Of a stretch of DNA of 58,775 nucleotides, positions 34,859-43,975 are shown piece after piece. The number at the start of each line of letters is the position of its first letter. Position 1 is the stretch's first letter. The notes beneath the pieces are model-generated. The model was not told the DNA's origin, made no database searches, and saw only the letters and a program-made list of their open reading frames with translations. Source of the DNA: an uncultured Saprospiraceae bacterium (GTDB lineage Bacteria; Bacteroidota; Bacteroidia; Chitinophagales; Saprospiraceae); the NCBI GenBank assembly GCA_938022165.1, contig CALIEI010000004.1, positions 1 to 58,775 of the forward strand. The letters run 5' to 3'. Both the position numbers and the translations under genes were made by a program.

Positions 34859-37636
34859 TTATCTTCCTTTCCTTAATTCAATAAAACCTCTAAGTATCTC
34901 TGGGCTAGGTACTACACCTGAAACGCGCTCCTCAAAAACCCTACAAACATAATAATAAACTCCGTCAGAAAGTACTTCATTGTTGGTGTTTGTTCCATCC
35001 CAATTGATATCTGGATCTTCTGTCTCATGAACTAAGTTACCCCATTGGTTATAAATCTTGATGTCTATACTATTGATAAATCTGTATGGGAAAGGAATAA
35101 ATAGATCGTTCGAGCTATCACCATTCGGTGTGAATGCATTTGGTAATTCATAAAATGGGCAGTTGTCAACACAAACGATATTACTTTCAATACTGACATT
35201 GCCAATGCTATCTGTAGCGGTAATAGAATAGCATCCTGCAATTCCACCTGGTGGCATATCTGTATAAGTAGTAGTTTCTGCGCCTTGAATCTGTACGATA
35301 AATTCTCTGTCAGTATTCATAGTCGGAGAGTAAAATATTTGATAAGATGCAACATCATCTGTATCAGGGCACACTAAATTAGGGTTAGTCCAGATCAAGT
35401 TGTTGACAAAGTCATCGTCAGAATTTATTTCTCCTCCTGCGTCACAAATATTTGAAACTGTAAGTTCTGGTGCACATGGTGGAACATTATCGATAGGGAT
35501 ACTGCAAGATTGTTGAGATCGATTCAATAGAGGTGATACGATTCCATCCACTCCGAATGTTCCTTCACATTGTATAAAGTAGCAATACTCTTCGCCATTT
35601 GTCAAGTTGTCGTTATCTGTATAAGTCATTTCAACAGTACTACCAATTAGTACAAAGTCATTATCAGTTGGGCCTTGGCGGAAAATATTATAGTTGAAGT
35701 TGTTCCAACTCACTTCATGCTCCCAAGACAATACATTGATCTCATCGGAGGGGGCAATAGTAAGGAAGGTGGATGATGCAGTATTATTGACACCAAGTAT
35801 TTCAGTACTAGCACCTGTAGTAAAAGCAATAGCATAGGTATATGGGGTGTCTTGCGTATTGAGTCCAGTATCTATAAATATGGTATCATTGGCGCCGGCA
35901 AAAGTAGGACTAGATACCAATGAACCAGGTATAGGTGCTAAATTGGTGTCATCAAATCCTGTGCTACGCCAGACCTCATAAGTGTAGGGCCCAGGATTGG
36001 CAATGGTATCTAGATCAGGATAAATTGGTTTGGACCATTCTACAATTATTTCTCCATTGCTTGTGCTAGTCTGATCGACGTCCACATGCGTTATGAGAGG
36101 AATATCTCTATTCAATTGTAAGCAGGCTTCATTAGATGGTAAGCTTTCTACTACGTTGAATGGAAAACCAGCATTTGTCCTTAGTGCAAATTCCCCAAGA
36201 ACCCGATAACAATAGGTGCGTCCACGTTCTACATTTGTATCTGTGAATGAATAACGACCATTAACGATTTCTCTTGTAAAGTCTGTTAATTTAACATAGC
36301 CTCTGCCTTCTAAGCCGGGAGTACATTCGTCAATGGGGAACTGATTGCTGCCTTCTCTTCTCCATACAGTGAACGTCCTAAAGTATTCATCGGCGGCATC
36401 CTCACAGAGATAAGGAGATTCCCAACTAACTGTTACGATATCGTCATTGGATACGGCGGTGACATCTTCTGGCGGTGGCCCTACCACTTTTATTCTAACT
36501 GTTTTCAATGTGGCGAGCCCAGAAGAGTTTTCTGCAAAGAAGTTATCGACCGCTTTAAATACCACGGTGTAAAACTGAGAAGCGATATGCTCACAAGTGG
36601 TTTCCCAGCGAAAGCGTCCAATGAGTGGTTGTGGCTGAAATCCAGACTGAACATCAAAGGTTGCCGGGCTAATATCTTGTTCGAAAGGCCCTCCTAGGGC
36701 TGTTAATTCAATCATCTGAGGAGGGGTATCAGGGTCGGTTGCAATCACATCAAACTCAAGAACATCTCCTGCGACTACACAAATTTCTTCTATCGTCTCT
36801 ATCTCTGGAGGCATGTTTTCACATTCTAAAATCAAGATTTGCATATCTCTAATCATAGTATCTCGTGGAGCACCATCTCTAAACTCTATAATATACATGG
36901 CAATATTATATTCACCGGCCCTTTGTGGAGATTCCCAAACAATGTCTCCTGTAACTTCATCAAGCGAAAGAACATTATTCGCTCCTCCACTTATTTCATT
37001 TGGAAACATGTAAAGTGGGACATCAATATCGACATCTCGCTTCGGTGTAATAAGCCTGTATACTAAACTATCTCCATCTGGGTCAAAAGCATTAGGATTA
37101 TGAATAAATCTTTGGCCCACACATCCTAAATCAATAGGGGGTTGTAAAAGAATAGGAGAATTATTGATAGGGAAAAATTGGCTAGCACTAAATGTAACAG
37201 TAGTACTGATGAAAAATTCAATTTGGTCTGAATTAGGAGGATTTACATTTATTATTCCTTCATTTCTATTTCTATCGAGCATGCTCATCGTGTAGCTACC
37301 TGGCCCAGGATAAAGGTGCTCTGCTATGTAAAAGTTTACTTTTATGTCGTTGGCTAACTCAACTCCATTGGGTGGACTCCCAGGGCCATTACTACGAAGT
37401 ACAAACTGACAGGTGCCATCTCCCCAACACAATTCTAAACTATCTCTATCTGCTGGAGTAGAGCTAGCTTTTGTATAGGTTGTGATGGTAGCAGTGACCT
37501 TAAAAGGAACATTTGGATCTTGGGTATAAACGATCTCTCCCGCTCTATTATGCGTTGCGTAAGACGATTGGGCAATAAATATGAATGTTACTATTAAAAT
37601 GGCAATTCTTAAAAGAGGATTGTTATAGTTTTTCAT
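34859..37636 (-). CDS. Large secreted protein with gliding-motility-associated C-terminal domain (T9SS cargo)
   Basis: I start it at ATG 37636 (MKNYNNPLLRIAILIVTF), which gives a proper signal peptide cleaved near SSYA; a longer frame to 37672 adds only a polar leader. The 925-residue protein is built of beta-sandwich modules. The first part (about 25-270) has ATHNRAGEIVYT and GDGTCQFVLRS, typical of large Bacteroidota surface proteins; the middle has several fibronectin III/Ig-like units (VSWESPYLCEDAADEYF, VEWSKPIYPDLD). The last 90 residues (LPNAFTPNGDSSNDLF, IKIYNQWGNLVHE, GVYYYVCRV, LRGFIELRKGR) are the CHU_C or type B sorting domain that directs export by T9SS. It probably acts as an adhesin. 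Confidence 0.88.
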   Translation of the reverse strand: MKNYNNPLLRIAILIVTFIFIAQSSYATHNRAGEIVYTQDPNVPFKVTATITTYTKASSTPADRDSLELCWGDGTCQFVLRSNGPGSPPNGVELANDIKVNFYIAEHLYPGPGSYTMSMLDRNRNEGIINVNPPNSDQIEFFISTTVTFSASQFFPINNSPILLQPPIDLGCVGQRFIHNPNAFDPDGDSLVYRLITPKRDVDIDVPLYMFPNEISGGANNVLSLDEVTGDIVWESPQRAGEYNIAMYIIEFRDGAPRDTMIRDMQILILECENMPPEIETIEEICVVAGDVLEFDVIATDPDTPPQMIELTALGGPFEQDISPATFDVQSGFQPQPLIGRFRWETTCEHIASQFYTVVFKAVDNFFAENSSGLATLKTVRIKVVGPPPEDVTAVSNDDIVTVSWESPYLCEDAADEYFRTFTVWRREGSNQFPIDECTPGLEGRGYVKLTDFTREIVNGRYSFTDTNVERGRTYCYRVLGEFALRTNAGFPFNVVESLPSNEACLQLNRDIPLITHVDVDQTSTSNGEIIVEWSKPIYPDLDTIANPGPYTYEVWRSTGFDDTNLAPIPGSLVSSPTFAGANDTIFIDTGLNTQDTPYTYAIAFTTGASTEILGVNNTASSTFLTIAPSDEINVLSWEHEVSWNNFNYNIFRQGPTDNDFVLIGSTVEMTYTDNDNLTNGEEYCYFIQCEGTFGVDGIVSPLLNRSQQSCSIPIDNVPPCAPELTVSNICDAGGEINSDDDFVNNLIWTNPNLVCPDTDDVASYQIFYSPTMNTDREFIVQIQGAETTTYTDMPPGGIAGCYSITATDSIGNVSIESNIVCVDNCPFYELPNAFTPNGDSSNDLFIPFPYRFINSIDIKIYNQWGNLVHETEDPDINWDGTNTNNEVLSDGVYYYVCRVFEERVSGVVPSPEILRGFIELRKGR

Positions 37637-37775
37637 AATTACTATTTCATTAAATATTTTGGTCATTGCCAAAGAGAGGCCCGTACTATAAAAACGGAAA
37701 ATTCTTTGTCTTAGTTTGTACGATATTAATCAATTAAAGGTCTATAATCTACGATTTTACACTTAATTATAGTGG

Positions 37776-38807
37776 ATGTCAAAGATTGAGCATATTATAG
37801 CTCTTAAAACTGGAATAACTGACTTTGATACAAGTATAAATATAATAAAGTCTTATTTTTGTTTTAACTACAAAATTAAAGTGATAGGAAATAAATCTTT
37901 ACGAATTGGTCTCGGAATGCTGATTTTAGGTGCCGCTATCTCATGTATCCTACCTACGGATTTGAGCTTTCTGAGAACCGGTGCCAACTATACTGTTCAC
38001 TTAATGTTTGGTACACTGGCGCTAGGCCTAATTTTTCTTATACTACAGGAGAAGCAGTTACTCTTTACTAGTTTTATAGCTTGTGCTATTTTATGTATTC
38101 ATCTCAAGAATTCGTCTAATAACGTTCTTCAGTTGCCAACCAAAACTGTGGCAGAAGTACTCAAAATAGGGCAGTTAAATATTGCCAATACCCAGGATCA
38201 TATCTTTGAAACTATAGCGTCCATAAAACAAGAGAATGCAGATGTTTTATCATTGCAAGAAGTAACTCCTGATATGGCCATGTTATTAAAATCAGAACTA
38301 GCAGAAGCGTATCCTTATAAAATTATTGTTCATCGCAAAGAAGATTTTCTTGGACTTGGGATTTTTTCAAAAATTCCTTTCTCTGATGTAGATACGTTTT
38401 ATGTAGAAGACGTTCCTAATTTATCCGTGGATCTAAAATGTGGTCAAAAAGATATTGCAGTTATATCATCTTATGTATACCCAGAATTGAGTAGTGGAGA
38501 TAGCCCAGAAGTGCTGGCTCAATTTGAAGGGATTGAATCTTTTATACAATCTAAAACGTGTCCTGTTATAACTGTAGGGGATTACAATCAACTTCAGTTT
38601 TCAAATTATTTGAAAGATTTCAAGCGATTGTCTTTGTTAAATGATAGTCGACGATTTCAGTTTTTTGATAATCCAACAGATCATATTTTCTTCTCTTCAC
38701 ATTTTGATTGCGTACAGTTTCAAACTATCAGCAATCGCTATACTAACCACTTAGGTATAAGTGGGTCATATCAGCTGAACATGGCAACTGCAAATGCTCA
38801 AGAATAG
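37776..38807 (+). CDS. Membrane-anchored endonuclease/exonuclease/phosphatase-family protein
   Basis: This 343-residue protein has two to three membrane segments (about 43-60, 74-90 and 95-110) followed by an EEP domain. Metal and active-site motifs are IGQLNIANTQ (Asn136), SLQEVTPDM (Glu162), VGDYNQLQFS (Asp269, Asn271) and NPTDHIFFS (the Asp-His pair). The closing S-D-H motif of the family is changed to TNHLGI, so the usual Asp is an Asn while the His is kept. The family includes nucleases, phosphoesterases and sphingomyelinases; the membrane anchor suggests an outward-facing phosphoesterase, but activity may be weakened. It is a single-gene unit. Confidence 0.82.
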   Translation: MSKIEHIIALKTGITDFDTSINIIKSYFCFNYKIKVIGNKSLRIGLGMLILGAAISCILPTDLSFLRTGANYTVHLMFGTLALGLIFLILQEKQLLFTSFIACAILCIHLKNSSNNVLQLPTKTVAEVLKIGQLNIANTQDHIFETIASIKQENADVLSLQEVTPDMAMLLKSELAEAYPYKIIVHRKEDFLGLGIFSKIPFSDVDTFYVEDVPNLSVDLKCGQKDIAVISSYVYPELSSGDSPEVLAQFEGIESFIQSKTCPVITVGDYNQLQFSNYLKDFKRLSLLNDSRRFQFFDNPTDHIFFSSHFDCVQFQTISNRYTNHLGISGSYQLNMATANAQE

Positions 38808-39220
38808 GCAGCTCTGTTTATACTTATAATTGAATAGGTCTTTAGAGTCAATTATTTTGACACTTAACTCGATGCTAAAATCAAATCAGAGCTTTTATTT
38901 GCTTTAATTTTTGGGTTCTCTTCTAATGACTTCAAATTAGTTTTGCTATAAGTCAGTATTCTAAGGCTGGCTGAAAAATACGGCTGTATTCACTTAATAT
39001 ATCTTTTGAATATGTAAAAGATTTAAGCACAGACCGTTATTCAGAATTGACATTACGGCATTAGAATCAACAGCTGATTAAATAGGATTAGACTCCACAA
39101 CTTCGCTTGAAATGAGGGTTTATATACTTATTTTGTTATACTGGTGACAATTTTTTGGAAAGATATTTGTTTTTTTGATAAGATGAAGTAATCAGAGTTG
39201 TTAACCGAATTTACTCCGCT
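38808..39220. other. Non-coding gap, nothing recognised
   Basis: These 413 bases are AT-rich with many stop codons in all frames. I see no strong hairpin, tRNA, or full TTG-N19-TAnnTTTG promoter. The promoter of the DUF5723 gene must lie towards its right end; the nearest match is AGATATTTG near 39162. Confidence 0.4.
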
Positions 39221-40678
39221 ATGAAAAAGAGAATAATAATCCTAGTCTTGATTAGTTTTTGCTTAGAGACTATAAACTTATCAGCCCAATATCAAAGTCC
39301 ATCAAGAATTGAAAACTATGGTGGTGTCAGCTCCATATTTATTAATCCTGCCAATTCTAGTAATTTTCCTTTACGATGGGATTTCAACTTAGTATCAGGA
39401 GACTTCTATCTAGACAATAGTGTTGGTTTTATAACTAATACAAGTTTGAAAGAATTGTCTCAATCTTTTGAGGATGTACAATCTGGTTTAGATATGGAGC
39501 CTCAAAGTGATAAAGGTGATTTGGTGGCTGATTTTTACAGGGATACTACTGCAGCAAAGTATTTGCAATTTGGCACTACCATAAATGGTCCGGCTTTTTT
39601 GTTTAATACCAATGGCGGACAATCGATAGGTGCTTTTTATAATCTTAGAGTTATGGGAGGTTCATCTAAAATACCAGGCAGCCTAAATTATTATAATTAT
39701 ATTTCTAAATCTGTGGATGAGTGGATTGACTTTCCATCCGTAAATTTTGCTTTTATGGCTTGGGATGAAATAGGGGTACACTTCGCAAATAGATTCATAA
39801 CTGCAAATGGGTATGCTTCTGCGGGTATAAATGTAAAATATCTCAGAGGATATGAAGCTGGATATACAAGTTTGAATAACGATACAGAAGTCCAGTTCAT
39901 TAGTTCAAATCAAGTCGAAGTGTCTGGCCTAGATTTTCAATATGGATTTACGAATAATAATGTTGACGTAGTAGATAATGCAGAATTCGAATTGGCGCCT
40001 TTAGGAAGAGGAATAGGGATAGATTTAGGGTTTAATTATGTAGTGGAAGATGATTCTGATACTTATAAACTCAAACTGGGTGCTTCTGTAAATGATATTG
40101 GAGGAGTGACATTTAGAGAAAGGGCGGAAGTTCATGGACTCAAAGGTAATCAGCCCATTATTTTTGATGAAGCTACCTATCAATCCTTTACAAGCGTCAA
40201 TGAATTAAAGGAGCAAGCAAGTATAGATCTCTATGGAGCTGTTGGGCTTTCCGAATTGGACATCCCGCTTACTATAGCACTACCTACTACAATAAGTCTG
40301 CAAGCTGATTATAAAATTGTGGAATACATTTATGCTTCTGCCTTATTTGTGAATAGAGTTTCATTTTCGCCTAACTCTGTAAAGGCAACCAATCTCATAA
40401 GTGTTGCACCAAGATTTGAACATCGTTGGGGAATGGTTTCATTACCTATCAATATTGTGGAGTATCAAAGAGTAAAAATGGGTGCGGCTGTTAGGCTTGG
40501 GTATTTTATTGTAGGTACAGATGATCTTGGATCTATTGTTGGGACAAAAGAATTTAGAAGTACGAATGTCTATTTTGGAATTAAAGCAAACCCATTTAAT
40601 ATGGGTTCTTCATCTAAAGGGAGCTCAAGGAATGGAGCCTCGGGTAAAAGGGGGAAAGTAAAATGTTATAAATTCTAA
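39221..40678 (+). CDS. DUF5723-family outer membrane protein
   Basis: This 485-residue protein has a signal peptide (about 1-21, cleaved before QYQSPS) and alternating hydrophobic/polar strands like an outer membrane beta barrel. Its start, YQSPSRIENYGGVSSIFINPAN, and repeated GASVNDIGGVTFRERAE-type segments match proteins labelled DUF5723 in Bacteroidota, which are exported and of unknown function. The end is unusual: after NPFNMG come serine/glycine- and lysine-rich residues (SSSKGSSRNGASGKRGKVK). It stands alone between an EEP gene and a convergent TPR lipoprotein gene. Confidence 0.75.
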   Translation: MKKRIIILVLISFCLETINLSAQYQSPSRIENYGGVSSIFINPANSSNFPLRWDFNLVSGDFYLDNSVGFITNTSLKELSQSFEDVQSGLDMEPQSDKGDLVADFYRDTTAAKYLQFGTTINGPAFLFNTNGGQSIGAFYNLRVMGGSSKIPGSLNYYNYISKSVDEWIDFPSVNFAFMAWDEIGVHFANRFITANGYASAGINVKYLRGYEAGYTSLNNDTEVQFISSNQVEVSGLDFQYGFTNNNVDVVDNAEFELAPLGRGIGIDLGFNYVVEDDSDTYKLKLGASVNDIGGVTFRERAEVHGLKGNQPIIFDEATYQSFTSVNELKEQASIDLYGAVGLSELDIPLTIALPTTISLQADYKIVEYIYASALFVNRVSFSPNSVKATNLISVAPRFEHRWGMVSLPINIVEYQRVKMGAAVRLGYFIVGTDDLGSIVGTKEFRSTNVYFGIKANPFNMGSSSKGSSRNGASGKRGKVKCYKF

Positions 40679-40700
40679 GCCTTTTAAAGGCTTAGAATTT
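40670..40700. terminator. Symmetrical hairpin overlapping the DUF5723 stop codon
   Basis: AAATTCTAAGCC at 40670-40681 pairs with GGCTTAGAATTT at 40689-40700, around TTTTAAA. The TAA stop (40676-40678) is inside the left arm. No T-run follows on plus, so it may work as a transcript-end stabiliser or a weak bidirectional terminator between convergent genes. Confidence 0.6.
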
Positions 40701-40712
40701 ACAACAAATTCA

Positions 40713-42161
40713 TTAGGGGGTTCTAACTTTAGTGGATTGATTGATCCAACACTTTACCGTAAATGTATCACCTACTTTTATTGAACGAATAAATATGTCT
40801 TCTTTATTAGGCATGTATTGCTGGTACTTGGAGATGAGTCTGCTTGCTTCAGCAGCAGTTTCGGGATCTCTTTTCGCTTTGTTCCATTCATCTATTGCGA
40901 CCCACGTTACTACTTGTGAGTCAAATCCAGTTCCTGGGCCACATAGCGGCCCACTAGAAGCATAAAGCTTTCCTATAAGTAGGTGTGCTTTGCCCCAACC
41001 TGGTTTTTTCTCTAAGGCTTTTCTAGCGTATTTTCTTGCTTTAGAAAACTTCTTGAGATGTGCATAGTATATCTTTGCGATGGTGAGATAATAGTTTGCT
41101 GCTCGCTCAGAATCAGGATTGCCATCTGCCTTACCTTCATAGCAGCTTATAGATTCTGTGTAGTTGGCTTCTCTAAGCAATTGCGCACAAGAAGGACCAG
41201 CAGTACTTGGTCCTGAGACAACTTCTGGCGGGAAGCAGCGATCGATTTCAGGTTTTAGTTTCATCAAAAGTGCATCCGAAGCTGGACACTTACCCCACTT
41301 CAATCTACTATACACTAGCTCTATGGTTTCACAATCAGATGGATTAGCCTCATATTCTTTGGTGTATTTTTCTTGGTAGTAACTACAAGGATAAAAATTT
41401 TCAATACCTTCTAGCTCTTCTAATCTAGCAGGTGAATACCCTTTGACGAGTTCCCAACGATCACATTCTTTAGTGTTTTTACAATTTTTAGTTCCGTGAT
41501 CTACAATCTTAAAAATCTGTTGCGCATACTTTCGTCCTTCTTCAATAGTAATGCCATCGGTAGTGATCTGTTCAAGCAATAAAGCTGTAAATGGGTTAAT
41601 CACAAAATCTGCTGTTTTTTCTTTATCAGCATCAATTACTTCCTTAAAGAGATTATATTTTTCTTTTTGGCTGGATTTTTCTGGGAACTTATAATACATT
41701 TTGAAAGCTTTTAGTCCCTTATAGAGACTAGCTTTATCTTGATAGCATTTAGCTGCTTCGTCATATAGTCCGAAGATTCGATTTATGTGTTCTTCTTTTT
41801 TTGCGGGGTTTGTCTCATTATCTAATAGGTGTTCAAAAATTTTGACTCCATCTAAGAAGTGATAATCTCTAAATCCATCGGCAGCAGGCGCCGCATTGTA
41901 TGCTTTTTCCCAATAAGGAATGGCTTCAGTAAATTGTTTTTGCTTCAGAAAATCACGATAAAGTACATGTGCTGTTTTGATACCTTCTGTATTTTGTACA
42001 TCTGTCCATTTGGTACATGGGCTAGCGCCTTCTTTCGGAGGGACGGTAATTTTTGGCTTTGGTGTTTCAGTAGCTATAGGCTCGGTTACTTTAGGTGTAC
42101 ACGAGTAAATTATAATCAATGAAACTAAGATTGAAAAACGGAGAACGTATGAGCTTTTCAT
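40713..42161 (-). CDS. TPR lipoprotein, paralogue of the gene upstream
   Basis: This 482-residue protein has a lipoprotein signal (Cys21, IIIYSC), a proline/threonine-rich linker (TEPIATETPKPKITVPPKEG), and then a mainly helical body with TPR-like repeats; the clearest is AANYYLTIAKIYYAHLKKFSKARKYARKALEKKPGWGKAHLLIGKLY near 365. It shares its whole plan with the protein encoded at 42555-43973: C-x-x-W after the linker, AHxxYRxxxK, AYxAAPAADGxRDxH and DGxKIxxH. A hairpin-chain island and a terminator lie between the two genes, so this one probably has its own promoter. The function is unknown; its place behind an outer membrane protein gene suggests the periplasm or outer membrane. Confidence 0.75.
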   Translation of the reverse strand: MKSSYVLRFSILVSLIIIYSCTPKVTEPIATETPKPKITVPPKEGASPCTKWTDVQNTEGIKTAHVLYRDFLKQKQFTEAIPYWEKAYNAAPAADGFRDYHFLDGVKIFEHLLDNETNPAKKEEHINRIFGLYDEAAKCYQDKASLYKGLKAFKMYYKFPEKSSQKEKYNLFKEVIDADKEKTADFVINPFTALLLEQITTDGITIEEGRKYAQQIFKIVDHGTKNCKNTKECDRWELVKGYSPARLEELEGIENFYPCSYYQEKYTKEYEANPSDCETIELVYSRLKWGKCPASDALLMKLKPEIDRCFPPEVVSGPSTAGPSCAQLLREANYTESISCYEGKADGNPDSERAANYYLTIAKIYYAHLKKFSKARKYARKALEKKPGWGKAHLLIGKLYASSGPLCGPGTGFDSQVVTWVAIDEWNKAKRDPETAAEASRLISKYQQYMPNKEDIFIRSIKVGDTFTVKCWINQSTKVRTP

Positions 42162-42319
42162 GTATTAGATTTTAAACTACAAATAGTTATCAATTAATAA
42201 GATGCTTGGTATTGGTTTTGTGGTGTTCGACCGAATCGACAACAAGTTTAATGAATTTTATGATTTTAAGTAAGTTTTAAACCAATTTAGACTTGAAGAT
42301 AGCTTTTATATACTTCTAA

Positions 42320-42460
42320 ATAGGTGCGACTGGCTGAAAGCCACAAAGCGCGTCTGATGGGACATCAGCAGGGTGAAGGGTGGAAGTGGTTCTGATTTTT
42401 CATCAGAAAGAACGTACGACCTGACGCCTCCGCAGGATAGCGGCACCCCCAAATTTTAAT
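42320..42460 (-). repeat. Hairpin-chain island, copy 4
   Basis: It lies 95 bases 3' of the TPR gene at 42555, behind its terminator and in its sense orientation, beginning TTTGGGGGTGCCGC on minus. Stems: TGGCT/AGCCA (42331-42335, 42339-42343), CTGATG/CATCAG (42354-42359, 42363-42368) and TCTGAT/ATCAGA (42391-42396, 42402-42407). The last is framed by GGTGGAAGTGGT before it and GAACGTACGACC (42410-42421) after it, as in copy 3. Confidence 0.78.
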
Positions 42461-42493
42461 AATGAGTCTTCTCCAGAAACTATCTACTAGAAA

Positions 42494-42532
42494 CAAAAAA
42501 GCTGCTCTACAAAACTAAATTGTAGAGCAGCT
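42494..42532 (-). terminator. Terminator of the purH-coaX-OMP-TPR operon
   Basis: AGCTGCTCTACAA (42500-42512) pairs perfectly with TTGTAGAGCAGCT (42520-42532) over 13 bp. On minus it is followed by a T-run (42494-42500), 23 bases after the stop of the TPR gene. Confidence 0.92.
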
Positions 42533-42554
42533 CCTAGACTAGTTTAGTCTACGT

Positions 42555-43973
42555 TTAAAACTTCAGTTTCACAGAAGTTCCGATGCAAGAAAGATTGACT
42601 GTAGAGCCTTCTTTCATTCCTGCCATAAACGCTTGTTCTTTATCTTCAGCGCTTAATCTATATTTGCTAGAGCTGTAACGACTGATCTTTTCGTTTGCTT
42701 TGTCAGCAACTTCAGAATCAATTGATTTCGCTTTTCTGTATTTTCCAATAGCAGCTATGTAAACACATTTTTGCTTGATCACATCTCCACACTTAGAGCT
42801 ATTACCGACATATAAGTCACCCATCAGCATGTGAGGCTTACCCCAGTCAGGTCTTAGGTCAGCAGCCTTTTTTGCTGCAGACATAGCATTAGAAAACTGT
42901 TTTTGCTTACCATATATTTGACCTATCTGATAGTAGTATAAAGATTGTTTAGAAGGATCAGACTCTGCTGAGATAGCTTCATTGTACTTAGCAATGGCAC
43001 CTGCATAGTCACCTGCTTCTTTCATCTTCCTTGCCATTATATTTGGATTACTTGCTTCATACTCAGCTTTTCTCTTAGCGTTTTCTTCATTCGCATATTG
43101 TGCATACTTTCCTTCAAGTTCTGCAACTAATGCTTCGCTAGAATCACATCCTTGACGCTTAAGCGTTTGGATGGTTTCCTTGATAACAGCAGGATTGTCA
43201 GGGTCAGCTCTGTATGCTGGCTCTAACTTACCGACAAAATATGCGCAATCAAAAACTTGAGATTCGAAAGGAGCAAAACTACCAAGAGCGCTTTCTTTCG
43301 CTTGCTTATAGTATGCACCATATTTTTCATTGCTTTTGATATTGTGATCTGCGATCTCGTTGATTTTATTATAGATCTCTCTGGCTTTGACATTGTCCAT
43401 ATTGTCGTTTGAGAACTGATAAGTAGCTACGTCAGCATAAGGAGCTAATACGATATACTCAGTGTTCATGCCACCTAATTCAATTGCTTTTTCAAGCGCA
43501 GGAAATGTTAAGCTATAAGGTGTACGTAGATCATAGTACATATCGTATGCTTTTCTTCCTTGTAAGTAAGCGATTCTTTCCTTTGCTGGAATTTTCATTT
43601 TGATTGCACCGCTCTCAAAACATGCCATCGCTTCATCATATAATTTAAGCACCATGTCTACACATTCCTGCTTTTCAGCATCGGTGGTAGCATTTTTAAG
43701 TTTGTGCTTATATATCTTGATACCATCTGTATAGTGAAAGTCTCTTCCGCCATCGGCAGCTGGAGCAGCTTCATATGCAGTTTTCCAAAATTCAAGTGCA
43801 CTGTCAAGCTCATCAGATTTCATATGGCCTCTATAGATCGTATGGGCATCTGTAATAGCGCCTTCGTCCGGTGAGCCTGTCCATGTTTCACATTGACCTA
43901 TTGCGTTTGTGGTCATCATTATACCTAATGCAATCAAAACACAAACTGAAAGTAAATTTTTAAGCATCTTCAT
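42555..43973 (-). CDS. Exported TPR protein of the coaX cluster
   Basis: This 472-residue protein has a cleavable signal peptide (about 1-26, ending NAIG) and no lipobox. TPR-like repeats are clearest in the C-terminal half: ARKMKEAGDYAGAIAKYNEAI (near 315) and SLYYYQIGQIYGKQKQFSNAMSAAKKAADLRPDWGKPHMLMGDLYV. In Bacteroidota a TPR protein commonly follows coaX and a FadL-like outer membrane protein in this order, so an envelope-assembly role is a fair inference. It starts 2 bases after the stop of the outer membrane protein gene. Its neighbour at 40713 is a diverged paralogue with a lipoprotein signal. Confidence 0.8.
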   Translation of the reverse strand: MKMLKNLLSVCVLIALGIMMTTNAIGQCETWTGSPDEGAITDAHTIYRGHMKSDELDSALEFWKTAYEAAPAADGGRDFHYTDGIKIYKHKLKNATTDAEKQECVDMVLKLYDEAMACFESGAIKMKIPAKERIAYLQGRKAYDMYYDLRTPYSLTFPALEKAIELGGMNTEYIVLAPYADVATYQFSNDNMDNVKAREIYNKINEIADHNIKSNEKYGAYYKQAKESALGSFAPFESQVFDCAYFVGKLEPAYRADPDNPAVIKETIQTLKRQGCDSSEALVAELEGKYAQYANEENAKRKAEYEASNPNIMARKMKEAGDYAGAIAKYNEAISAESDPSKQSLYYYQIGQIYGKQKQFSNAMSAAKKAADLRPDWGKPHMLMGDLYVGNSSKCGDVIKQKCVYIAAIGKYRKAKSIDSEVADKANEKISRYSSSKYRLSAEDKEQAFMAGMKEGSTVNLSCIGTSVKLKF

Positions 43974-43975
43974 TT

